From Sedimentisphaerales bacterium (GTDB taxonomy: Bacteria; Planctomycetota; Phycisphaerae; Sedimentisphaerales; Anaerobacaceae), in contig JANQHJ010000077.1 in NCBI GenBank assembly GCA_028282745.1, positions 1 through 34,170 on the forward strand: a stretch of DNA of 34,170 nt. Reading direction: 5' to 3'. The notes beneath the pieces are model-generated. The model ran no database searches and was not told the DNA's origin. It saw only the letters and a list, made by a program, of their open reading frames with translations. Shown here piece after piece: positions 23,429-30,708 of this stretch (position 1 is its first letter; each line of letters starts with the position of its first letter). The translations under genes and the position numbers were made by a program.

Positions 23429-23566
23429 GGCGTTCATCTTCAAATCGCCAGTTTGAGAAATGCAGGAACGCAAAAGTGTCAGTGCCCCGAATGGGGCGCT
23501 GCGCTCGTGTCCTGCATGGGTTCTGGCGAACCTGAAGATGGCACGATGTTCGTAGCGCCCTTTTTT
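23429..23566 (+). ncRNA. Long nested stem-loop element, candidate structured RNA
   Basis: Four stems stack into one arm: CATCTTCA 23435-23442 with TGAAGATG 23533-23540; TCGCCAG 23445-23451 with CTGGCGA 23523-23529; ATGCAGGA 23460-23467 with TCCTGCAT 23510-23517; and CAGTGCCCC 23480-23488 with GGGGCGCTG 23493-23501 around a GAAT loop. GGCG 23429-23432 with CGCC 23556-23559 can close it, directly followed by a T6 run (23561-23566). Two local hairpins (TCAAA/TTTGA 23440-23456 and GGTTC/GAACC 23519-23532) are possible instead, and their loops are complementary to each other. The element is GC-rich in an AT-rich setting and begins right before the R-M-like gene pair. I cannot assign it to a known family. 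Confidence 0.5.
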
Positions 23567-23592
23567 ATTGCGCTGTTATCACGTTCATACAA

Positions 23593-23629
23593 TCATCGTT
23601 CTGCCAAAAAGATACAAGGCAGGCGATGA
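23593..23629 (+). promoter_or_regulatory. Hairpin covering the start codon of the methyltransferase gene
   Basis: TCATCG 23593-23598 pairs with CGATGA 23624-23629, and CTGCC 23601-23605 pairs with GGCAG 23618-23622. The 11-bp stem hides the ATG at 23626 and part of the ribosome binding site (AAGG at 23616-23619). This layout could limit translation of the methyltransferase, or serve as an operator at the DNA level. Confidence 0.5.
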
Positions 23630-24615
23630 GTATGAGTAAAAAGACATTAAACAAAAATCTCCATAAAGCAAAGAATGCCAAAAAGGATGAGTTTTATACT
23701 CAGCTCCCTGATATTGAAAGAGAATTGAAACACTATACGCGGCATTTTAAGAATAAAACGGTTCTTTGCAACTGCGATGACCCGAGAGTGAGCAATTTTT
23801 TCCACTATTTTTCATACAATTTCGAGGAACTCAAACTAAAGAAGCTCATTACCACCTGCTATAAAAATCAGGATATGGAACTGTTTAGCCGGAATAAATC
23901 AGAAAAGGCAATCTATCTGGAATACGAGGGCGATAAAAACAACAACAAAGTTCCAGACATCGAAGAGATTGGCATTAAACACTTAAAATCAGACGGCGAC
24001 TTTCGCAGCGAAGAATGTATTGAACTGTTAAAACAAGCCGACATTGTTGTTACCAATCCGCCTTTTTCATTGTTTAGAGAGTATGTCGCACAGTTAATTA
24101 AATACGATAAGAAGTTTGTAATTATTGGCGCCTACAATGCAATATCATATAAGGAAATCTTTCCTCTAATTAAAGATAACAAAATGTGGTTGGGTTATGG
24201 GTTTAAAGGTGGGAATGCTTACTTTCAAACTACGCATGCAAGGAAGTTCGCAAAAGGAGTTTACAACGAAGAAACAGGTCTTGTTAAATTTAGAAACGTT
24301 ACTTGGTACACCAATTTAGACATTGCTAAACGCCACGAGAAATTTATTTTTTACAAGCAATACAACAAAGATGAATATCCAACTTACGATAACTACGATG
24401 CGATAAATGTCAACAAGACTAAGGAAATTCCCGCAGACTATGACGGGGTTATGGGAGTGCCAATAACATTTTTAGATAAATACAATCCAGACCAATTTGA
24501 AATTATAGGCATAGACAGACCTTTAGTAGAAGAAATTACTGGCAGAGTGAGTCGTTTTAGAATTAACGGTAAAGAAATTTATGCAAGAATAGTTATAAAG
24601 AATAAAAGATTATGA
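23626..24615 (+). CDS. EcoRI-family adenine-specific DNA methyltransferase
   Basis: A 329-residue N6-adenine methyltransferase similar in size and layout to M.EcoRI (about 326 residues). The family-type start KNAKKDEFYTQLPDIEREL is at residues about 15-34; a SAM-site stretch LCNCDDPRVSNFFHYF spans about 47-62; and the catalytic NPPF motif is at 144-147 (VVTNPPFSLF). The later FRNVTWYTNLD and GVMGVPITFLDKYNP stretches also fit the family. It methylates adenine in duplex DNA with SAM; the recognition site cannot be read from the sequence. No EcoRI-type endonuclease gene is present: the downstream gene, overlapping by 4 bp (ATGA), is a DUF262-HNH protein. A second in-frame ATG lies at 23632. Genes of this pair are AT-rich compared with the flanking housekeeping genes, which suits acquisition. 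Confidence 0.92.
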   Translation: MSMSKKTLNKNLHKAKNAKKDEFYTQLPDIERELKHYTRHFKNKTVLCNCDDPRVSNFFHYFSYNFEELKLKKLITTCYKNQDMELFSRNKSEKAIYLEYEGDKNNNKVPDIEEIGIKHLKSDGDFRSEECIELLKQADIVVTNPPFSLFREYVAQLIKYDKKFVIIGAYNAISYKEIFPLIKDNKMWLGYGFKGGNAYFQTTHARKFAKGVYNEETGLVKFRNVTWYTNLDIAKRHEKFIFYKQYNKDEYPTYDNYDAINVNKTKEIPADYDGVMGVPITFLDKYNPDQFEIIGIDRPLVEEITGRVSRFRINGKEIYARIVIKNKRL

Positions 24616-25694
24616 AAATAGAACTTAAAGAGATTACAGTCCGTGAATTGACGGAGGGTTATGAAGATAATGCCGAGGGTGGTGTTGTCGGCTTTGGCGG
24701 CAGGCTGGATATTCGCCCGCCTTACCAGCGGGAGTTTATTTACAAGGATAAACAAAGAGACGCGGTTATAACTACCCTGACAAGGGATTTTCCGCTTAAT
24801 GTGATGTATTGGGCGGTTCGTGATGATGGTAATTTTGAAATTATAGACGGCCAGCAGCGAACGATTTCGGTTTGTCAATATGTAAGCGGCGATTTTTCAT
24901 ACGAAAGAAGATACTTTCACAACCTGCAGGATGACGAGCAGGAGCAGATACTTAACTACAAGCTGATGATATATTTTTGCAGCGGCACCGACAGCGAACG
25001 GCTGGATTGGTTTAGAACCATAAACATAGCAGGTGAACAACTTGCCGACCAGGAACTGCGAAATGCCGTATATGCAGGCTCGTGGGTAACAGACGCCAAG
25101 AGATATTTCAGCAAAACCGGTTGTGCTGCTTATGGTATGGGTGGTGATTATTTAAGCGGAACAGCAATACGTCAGGACTATTTAGAAGCTACCATTAAAT
25201 GGATTAGTAATGATGATATTGAGCATTATATGGCCAAGCATCAGCACGAGCCAAACGCAAATGAATTGTGGCTTTATTTTCAAAGTGTAATTAATTGGGC
25301 CAAAGCAGTATTTCCAGGGTATCGCAAGGAGATGAAAGGCATACAATGGGGAGTTCTTTATAATGAGTTCAAAGACCAAAAATTTGACTCAAAGAAACTT
25401 GAAGAAGAAATTACTAAACTGATGGAAGATGAAGATGTTACGAATAAAAAGGGTATTTACCCGTATGTTTTAACTCGAAACGAAAAGTATTTGAATATCC
25501 GCGCTTTCAGGCCTAAGCAAAAAAGAGAAGCGTACGAAAGACAAAAAGGGATTTGTCCGGCCTGTAAAAAACATTTTGAAATTGAAGAAATGGAAGCCGA
25601 CCATATCACACCCTGGCACGAAGGTGGAAAAACAACGGAAGATAATTGTCAAATGTTATGCAAAGAGGACAACAGAAGAAAAGCGGGAAGATAA
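24612..25694 (+). CDS. DUF262-HNH nuclease (GmrSD/SspE-like effector)
   Basis: A 360-residue protein. The N-terminal DUF262 (ParB/Srx-like) domain shows RPPYQREFIY with PYQR at 37-40 and IIDGQQRTISV with DGQQR at 79-83, the two signatures linked to nucleotide use in GmrS- and SspE-type proteins. The C-terminus is an HNH nuclease with a Cys4 zinc site: C315xxC318, H331 in EADHITPWH, N345, C346, C350 and N354. DUF262 proteins usually carry DUF1524 nuclease domains and act in defence against modified phage DNA; here a canonical HNH replaces it. The ATGA overlap with the methyltransferase implies coupled translation and joint function, most likely a restriction-modification-like unit. The residues needed for nicking appear intact. 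Confidence 0.9.
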   Translation: MKIELKEITVRELTEGYEDNAEGGVVGFGGRLDIRPPYQREFIYKDKQRDAVITTLTRDFPLNVMYWAVRDDGNFEIIDGQQRTISVCQYVSGDFSYERRYFHNLQDDEQEQILNYKLMIYFCSGTDSERLDWFRTINIAGEQLADQELRNAVYAGSWVTDAKRYFSKTGCAAYGMGGDYLSGTAIRQDYLEATIKWISNDDIEHYMAKHQHEPNANELWLYFQSVINWAKAVFPGYRKEMKGIQWGVLYNEFKDQKFDSKKLEEEITKLMEDEDVTNKKGIYPYVLTRNEKYLNIRAFRPKQKREAYERQKGICPACKKHFEIEEMEADHITPWHEGGKTTEDNCQMLCKEDNRRKAGR

Positions 25695-25714
25695 AAATTA
25701 CTGGACAAATAAAA

Positions 25715-25743
25715 TCCCTGTGCCCTCTATGCTCTCTGTGGCT
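25715..25743 (-). repeat. CACAGAG-type interspersed repeat, right copy
   Basis: Read on the minus strand this is GCCACAGAGAGCATAGAGGG followed by CACAGGGA, the common repeat that translates as HREHRGHRD. It lies 21 bp after the DUF262-HNH gene and is inverted relative to the related repeat at 22505-22563, so the accessory genes sit between the two. Confidence 0.55.
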
Positions 25744-25756
25744 AAAGAAAACTAAA

Positions 25757-26773
25757 TTACTGCCAGGTATGTTGTTTGACCGATTCGAGGATCGCATCGG
25801 CACATTGCATGGCGGCCAAGCCCTCGACGGCGGTTACTTCCGGCTTTTCGGATTTATTAGCAACCGCATTTAAGAATGATTCCTGCTCAACCCGCAGCGG
25901 CTCTTTGTCGTCGATCTGCAGCTTTTCGTAATGCACCATGTCAGACCAGCCGGCTTTTAAGAGGTCGAATTTCCCGACGTTTTTCTGCTGGCGTATTTTG
26001 TTGATAAGCTCCATATTATTAGTGTCAGCCTTTATTATTGTGCCAGTCTTTTTGAAATAGTCCAGGCTCAGATAAGCATGTTTGCTGAAAACCCTGACCT
26101 TTCGCTCGGTCTTTAGCGCTATTCGCGAGGCGGTGACATTAGCGATACAGCCGTTCTCGAAAACGAGTCTTGCATTACAGATGTCTTCTTTGTCTTCCTC
26201 AATAACCCCGATGCCTACGGCTTCGGCGCGTTTTAGTTTACTGCCAGCCAGTGAAAGGATAATATCGATATCATGGATCATCACGTCCATTACAACGCCG
26301 ATATCTGTCGAGCGGAAAGGATAGGGGCTGATGCGGTGCGATTCGATAAACTTGGCTTCGATCTCAAGTCTTTTCATCGCCTGAACGACGGGATTGCATC
26401 TCTCTGAATGACCGACCGCGACAACGACGTTATTTTTTTCCGCGAGAGCAACTATCTCTTCGGCCTGGGCTACGTTAAGTGCGAGAGGTTTTTCTATTAG
26501 AACGGCAACACCACGCTCGATAAAAGGTACAGCTATATCTTTATGGTTGATGGTTGGGGTTGAAATTGTAACGGCGTCAACCTTGTCGAGTATCTGCTGG
26601 TAATCAGTGTGGTATTGACATTTAAATTTTTTAGCAAGTTGCTTAGCGCTCTTTTCGTCGCTGTCAACAACAGCGACGAGTTGGCTCTGTGGTAACTGGT
26701 GATAGACCTTGGCATGGATCTGGCCCATTTTCCCTGCGCCGATGATCGCGGTTCGTAGTTTTGTGTCTGACAT
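25757..26773 (-). CDS. Gfo/Idh/MocA family oxidoreductase, possible UDP-GlcNAc 3-dehydrogenase
   Basis: A 338-residue NAD(P)-dependent sugar dehydrogenase. The Rossmann loop AIIGAGKMGQIHAKVY is at residues about 9-24, the EKPLALN motif at about 94-100, and MIHDIDIILSLAG (around 164-176) supplies the catalytic His region of the family. It begins 7 bp after lpxA on the same strand as the last gene of the lpx block. In some bacteria a protein of this family, GnnA, oxidises UDP-GlcNAc at C3 ahead of GnnB transamination, giving amide-linked lipid A, and its gene also sits beside lpxA. That context makes GnnA a good guess, but no GnnB aminotransferase gene is in the window. Otherwise it could act on another nucleotide sugar. 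Confidence 0.88.
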   Translation of the reverse strand: MSDTKLRTAIIGAGKMGQIHAKVYHQLPQSQLVAVVDSDEKSAKQLAKKFKCQYHTDYQQILDKVDAVTISTPTINHKDIAVPFIERGVAVLIEKPLALNVAQAEEIVALAEKNNVVVAVGHSERCNPVVQAMKRLEIEAKFIESHRISPYPFRSTDIGVVMDVMIHDIDIILSLAGSKLKRAEAVGIGVIEEDKEDICNARLVFENGCIANVTASRIALKTERKVRVFSKHAYLSLDYFKKTGTIIKADTNNMELINKIRQQKNVGKFDLLKAGWSDMVHYEKLQIDDKEPLRVEQESFLNAVANKSEKPEVTAVEGLAAMQCADAILESVKQHTWQ

Positions 26774-26780
26774 AAGTAGA

Positions 26781-27584
26781 TTAATCCCTGAATGTTTCGA
26801 GGTATCTGCCGAATCTGTGCTTTGAGCTGTTGATTATTATGTCAACCATCTCACGTACATTCTCGTCGATATTTTCATCAGCCATGTTTTTAGCGGCTTC
26901 AAGTAAAGGCTGACCGTTTCTATAAAGTTTTTTAAAGGCACTGAAAATGCTCTTCTGTTGGTCATCGTCAAGACCGGCACGGCCGAGTCCTCTTTTATTA
27001 ATACTTCGAACTTCCGGCGGGTAATGACCGCTGACAATAACGAACGGCGGAACATCATGGTTCAATCCTGCCAGACCCGCCGCATAGGACCATCTGCCAA
27101 CGGTAACGAACTGGTGCATCAGCACCATACCGCTGAGCCAGACACCGGTGCCTATATGACAATGGCCGCTGACCTGAACATAGTTACTGAGTACGATCTT
27201 ATCGTCAAGGATGCTGTCATGGCCGATATGCACACCGATCATAAGAAAATTCTGATTTCCGATCTTCGTCAGCTCATCTGCGTGCATACTCGGGTGTATG
27301 GTAACCTGCTCACGACAGGTATTGTCGTCGCCAATTATAAGACCGCCGACAGGAGCGTCGAGAGCCATTCCAAGTATTTGCGGTCTTCCGCCAATAGAAC
27401 AGTTCGGGAAAAACTGATTGTTCTTTCCGATCTTTACATCCGGGCCGACAACAACATTGGCCATTAAATTAGTGTTATCACCGATGGTTGTGCCCTTTTC
27501 GATAACACAATTGGGGCCGATGATAACGCCGTCACCTAACTCCACCGTTTTGTCAACAACCGCACTTGGGTGAACCTGTGCCAT
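26781..27584 (-). CDS. lpxA: UDP-GlcNAc acyltransferase LpxA
   Basis: A 267-residue left-handed beta-helix acyltransferase catalysing the first step of lipid A synthesis: transfer of a 3-hydroxyacyl chain from acyl carrier protein to UDP-GlcNAc in the cytoplasm. Hexapeptide repeats run from residue about 4 to 190. The catalytic base His is at 122 in GVHIGHDS, aligned with His125 of E. coli LpxA, and H119 matches His122. The C-terminal helical domain begins around 196 (SINKRGLGRAGLDDDQQKSIFSAFKKLY), which distinguishes LpxA from LpxD. It lies 41 bp downstream of lpxC/fabZ and 7 bp before the dehydrogenase gene. Acyl chain length preference cannot be judged here. Confidence 0.96.
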   Translation of the reverse strand: MAQVHPSAVVDKTVELGDGVIIGPNCVIEKGTTIGDNTNLMANVVVGPDVKIGKNNQFFPNCSIGGRPQILGMALDAPVGGLIIGDDNTCREQVTIHPSMHADELTKIGNQNFLMIGVHIGHDSILDDKIVLSNYVQVSGHCHIGTGVWLSGMVLMHQFVTVGRWSYAAGLAGLNHDVPPFVIVSGHYPPEVRSINKRGLGRAGLDDDQQKSIFSAFKKLYRNGQPLLEAAKNMADENIDENVREMVDIIINSSKHRFGRYLETFRD

Positions 27585-27625
27585 TTAAAGTGTCCTTACA
27601 ATTTAAATTAAAGCCGCTTATAAAA

Positions 27626-28936
27626 TCATATTTTTTCGTCGTCAACAAGCATAAACTTGATATCAGCCTCCGCGGCTACAGCATCGCCGACGATAGCCTT
27701 GCACTTACATTGTGCCGTTCTGCTTCTTACCCTGTCGGATTCTGCGGTAAGAACAAGCTGGTCGCCCGGTACAACAGCCTTTCGCAACTTCACATTATCC
27801 ATACTCAACAAAACCGCAAGCATACCTGTGTGTTCCAGCTTCTGGGCAAAAAGCAATCCGCACATCTGGGCCATTGCTTCGACGATAAGCACGCCCGGCA
27901 TGACAGGCGTACCGGGGAAATGCCCCTGGAAAAAATGCTCGTTGAAAGTTACGTTTTTAATACCTTTTATCTTATGGTCACCTTCTATCTCGATCACTTT
28001 ATCCACAAGCAGGAACGGATACCTGTGTGGAAGTATTTTCTGTATTCTTCTTATATCCAGCACAGCATCGGTGCCGAACTTTTTCATTCTCTCGGTCTTT
28101 TCGGCCAGTTCGTAAAGCTTTCTCGCTAACTGCTGGTTCAGGCTGTGGCCACTTTTGTAGGCAACGATCCTGCCGCTTATTTCTCTACCGACAAAAGCCA
28201 GGTCACCGATCAGATCGACTATCTTGTGCCTGACGCATTCATTAGGAAATCTGAAGCTGTTCTTGATAGGGCCATCGGAATTTATCACGAGAACTTCACG
28301 CGGGCTAAGGTGGGTACCTATACCACGTGACTGAAAATGCTTTGCCTCTGCTTCAAGAAGAAAAGTTCTGGCGGGAGCAAGATTCTTTTCAAAGCTTTCG
28401 GGGCTGACGCGACAGCCGTATATCTGTCTTCCTATCCCTGTGTGGCCTGTGTAATCAAGGTCATAAGTTATGCTCAGGGCATCTTCGTCATTTGGTAAAG
28501 CGTAAATGGATGCCCCACCGGTATTGATACTGATAGGCTCGGTAATTTTAAATTGTCTTTTCTCGACATCGAGCTTTGCGACCTCGGCTTGTTGTAATAA
28601 TTGCAGAAATTTAATACTGCTGCAATCCAGGCCTGGCAGTTCAGGTCCATGCAGTTCGATGGTTAGATTATCGATGCCCAAAGCGACAACCGCCGCCAAA
28701 CAATGTTCGGTCGTATCGATCGTCACGGCGCCTTTTTTAAGAGTAGTTCTTCTCGGCTGCGGGGTAAGGTTCAGAGGGGAAACGCTGATCTTTACCGGCT
28801 CGGCTACATCGGTACGAATGAAATTTATACCGGAATTCGCCTCGGCAGGTTTGAAAGCTAACTGTGCCGGCTCACCAGAGAATAATCCCTTGCCGGAAAC
28901 CCTTACCTCATTTTTTATTGTCGTCTGCAGCTTCAA
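27626..28936 (-). CDS. lpxC/fabZ: Bifunctional LpxC deacetylase / FabZ dehydratase
   Basis: A 436-residue fusion. Residues 1 to about 285 are LpxC, the zinc deacetylase that commits UDP-3-acyl-GlcNAc to lipid A. The zinc ligands H78 (TTEHCLA), H237 and D241 ([10 protein letters not shown]) and the catalytic His H264 (KSGHSL) are all present. Residues about 296-436 are FabZ, the 3-hydroxyacyl-ACP dehydratase of fatty-acid synthesis: [14 protein letters not shown], with catalytic H339 in [11 protein letters not shown] and E353 in IVEAMAQ. The two compete for 3-hydroxyacyl chains, so the fusion may balance lipid A against phospholipid. The same fusion is known from Bacteroidetes and some Planctomycetes. 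The start overlaps lpxD by 29 bp, implying coupling. No frameshift separates the domains. Confidence 0.97.
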   Translation of the reverse strand: MKLQTTIKNEVRVSGKGLFSGEPAQLAFKPAEANSGINFIRTDVAEPVKISVSPLNLTPQPRRTTLKKGAVTIDTTEHCLAAVVALGIDNLTIELHGPELPGLDCSSIKFLQLLQQAEVAKLDVEKRQFKITEPISINTGGASIYALPNDEDALSITYDLDYTGHTGIGRQIYGCRVSPESFEKNLAPARTFLLEAEAKHFQSRGIGTHLSPREVLVINSDGPIKNSFRFPNECVRHKIVDLIGDLAFVGREISGRIVAYKSGHSLNQQLARKLYELAEKTERMKKFGTDAVLDIRRIQKILPHRYPFLLVDKVIEIEGDHKIKGIKNVTFNEHFFQGHFPGTPVMPGVLIVEAMAQMCGLLFAQKLEHTGMLAVLLSMDNVKLRKAVVPGDQLVLTAESDRVRSRTAQCKCKAIVGDAVAAEADIKFMLVDDEKI

Positions 28937-29945
28937 GAGCTTCTACCTTTTTCGTCAGTTTTTTAAGCTGCTTTGCCAATTCGGGCAGCTTCTGTGTTAT
29001 TGCTATCTGTTTCATTTTATCGACAACATTGATAGCAGGTGACCCGACAACCTTTTCGCCCGCGGGTATATCATTCATAACACCAGCCTGAGCCCCGATC
29101 ATCACACCATCACCTATTTTTACATTATCTCTTATTCCGACCTGCCCGGCAAGCACTACTCCGTCGCCGAGCTTGCTGCTGCCCGCAAGGCCCACATTTG
29201 CCATTATAAGACAGCATTTGCCTATAATTACATTATGAGCTACATGGACGAGATTGTCCATTTTCGTCCCGGCCCCGATAACCGTATTGCCGAATTTGGC
29301 TCTGTCGATACAACAACCAGCTCCTATTTCCACGAAATCCTCGACGACAACACCACCGTTATGTGGTACTAATTGATGGCTATTATTTATGAAATTATAG
29401 CCGTAACCGGTCGAGCCGATAACACTGTTGGCTTGGATAATAACATTATTGCCAACTGTGCAGTTATGATAAACAACAACATTGCAGTCCAGGCGTGTAT
29501 TATTACCTATTACAGAATTCTGGTTTATTTTACAACCTGCGCCTATCACGCATTTACTGCCGACCGTCACATCATCGGCAATTACTACACCCGGCCCAAT
29601 CGCTGCATCGTCGGCGACTTTTACATTAGAGCCTAACACCACAGAGGAATGTATCCCAGCAGGTACCGGTTTTAACTCGGGAGCAAAGATATTGAGTGTC
29701 TCTATAAGGGTGGCATTGACATCATCGACGATCAGCTGGGGCCCGGCAAAACCTTCAGCAGGTGCCGCTAATATAACCGCGGCCGCATTGGTTTTTTCCA
29801 ATAAGGATAGATGTTTTTCGTCCGCGATGAAAGTAATATCATCAGGATTGGCCCCTTCGACGGGACCAACCGCTTTTATTCTAATACTACCGTCGCCTTT
29901 GAGCTTGGCGTTTATCTTTTCTGCAAGTTCCGAAACTGTAAGCAT
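28908..29945 (-). CDS. lpxD: UDP-3-O-acylglucosamine N-acyltransferase LpxD
   Basis: A 345-residue enzyme adding the second 3-hydroxyacyl chain to the deacetylated UDP-GlcN intermediate. The N-terminal uridine-binding domain (residues about 1-95, with GPVEGANPDDITFI) precedes hexapeptide repeats forming a left-handed beta helix from about 98 to 310. Catalytic His H237 lies in VHVAHNVIIG, equivalent to His239 in E. coli. The C-terminal helix is rich in Lys and Leu ([28 protein letters not shown]). It is the third step of the lipid A pathway. It follows ompH by 28 bp and overlaps lpxC/fabZ by 29 bp. Confidence 0.97.
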   Translation of the reverse strand: MLTVSELAEKINAKLKGDGSIRIKAVGPVEGANPDDITFIADEKHLSLLEKTNAAAVILAAPAEGFAGPQLIVDDVNATLIETLNIFAPELKPVPAGIHSSVVLGSNVKVADDAAIGPGVVIADDVTVGSKCVIGAGCKINQNSVIGNNTRLDCNVVVYHNCTVGNNVIIQANSVIGSTGYGYNFINNSHQLVPHNGGVVVEDFVEIGAGCCIDRAKFGNTVIGAGTKMDNLVHVAHNVIIGKCCLIMANVGLAGSSKLGDGVVLAGQVGIRDNVKIGDGVMIGAQAGVMNDIPAGEKVVGSPAINVVDKMKQIAITQKLPELAKQLKKLTKKVEALEAADDNKK

Positions 29946-29973
29946 GATATTTAATCAGCATTAAAAATGCCTG

Positions 29974-30564
29974 TTAACTTTTGTCCAGCTTGGCCATAAC
30001 TTCATCTGTTATATCCACACAACCTTCGGTGTGCACTACTGTGCGCATCAGTATGCTCATAACAAGCAGGTCATCCGGAACTGAGGTAAGATCCAGCTCG
30101 CTTCTTTCGAGGACCAGATCGAGATTTCTCTTCTTTGCGACCTCACCGGCTATTTCCATAATTTTACTATATGAATCAATAATGAACTTTCTCTGCTCGA
30201 TCTCGGCTTTTTGTTTATAGAATTCGTTTTGTGCCTGAAGCTCACCCTGTTTCGACACAATATTTTTCCACAATTCCATATACTCAGTACTGCCCTGTTT
30301 TACGGTTTTCAGGCCTGCTCTTTGAGCTTCGATCTCTTTGTGCATTGTATCGAGTTCGTTCATAACCCTTTCCTGCTCGGCAGTTATCTGGGTTCTGGCA
30401 TCCTCGAATTTTTTTGATTCGTCGAATATCTTTTTGACACTAACGATACCAACGTTCAGCTTGCCGGATTTCGATTCTTTGGAAACAGCAACATTACCGT
30501 TATAGGCCAGAGCCAAAGTGATAACTGTAATCGCGGAACATACAAAAAGTGTCTTTTTATTCAT
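29974..30564 (-). CDS. OmpH/Skp family periplasmic chaperone
   Basis: A 196-residue exported protein of the OmpH (Skp) family. It has a signal peptide (MNKKTLFVCSAITVITLALA) and then a long helical, charged region typical of the tentacle arms of Skp (DARTQITAEQERVMNELDTMHKEIEAQ, EFYKQKAEIEQRKFIIDSYSKIMEIAGEVAKKRNLDLVLER). The family holds unfolded outer-membrane proteins in the periplasm for the BAM complex, and its placement between bamA and lpxD is the classic arrangement seen in many Gram-negative bacteria. AAGGA lies close ahead of the ATG. The length is slightly above E. coli Skp. Confidence 0.92.
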   Translation of the reverse strand: MNKKTLFVCSAITVITLALAYNGNVAVSKESKSGKLNVGIVSVKKIFDESKKFEDARTQITAEQERVMNELDTMHKEIEAQRAGLKTVKQGSTEYMELWKNIVSKQGELQAQNEFYKQKAEIEQRKFIIDSYSKIMEIAGEVAKKRNLDLVLERSELDLTSVPDDLLVMSILMRTVVHTEGCVDITDEVMAKLDKS

Positions 30565-30646
30565 TCTTTTTCCTTTCTGAATTACGGTAAAAACTTACAA
30601 AGTCATTGTAATCTCGATTAAACATACTTATTAGTATATAATAAAA

Positions 30647-30705
30647 AGAAGACAAATGCCGGTTTTGACTATTAAAAAAGTTCTTTTTATTCATTAAGTT
30701 AGAGA
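30647..30705 (-). repeat. 59-bp dispersed repeat, copy 2
   Basis: This part of the bamA-ompH gap is identical, in reverse complement, to 1897-1955, and weaker identity continues to about 30633. On the minus strand it starts four bases after the bamA stop codon, the same relative position as copy 1 after the unknown membrane gene. No transposase or tRNA is close. Confidence 0.85.
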
Positions 30706-30708
30706 CTC

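Noticed and set aside
23429-23566. Integron attC site
   Set aside because: The nested palindrome is suggestive, but no RYYYAAC and GTTRRRY core boxes flank it and no integrase gene is near.
23429-23566. Retron non-coding RNA
   Set aside because: No reverse transcriptase gene occurs in the window and no conserved branching-guanosine context was recognised.
27566-28129. 187-codon plus-strand frame opposite lpxC/fabZ
   Set aside because: Antisense shadow of a fully intact enzyme gene; no initiation signals or family features.
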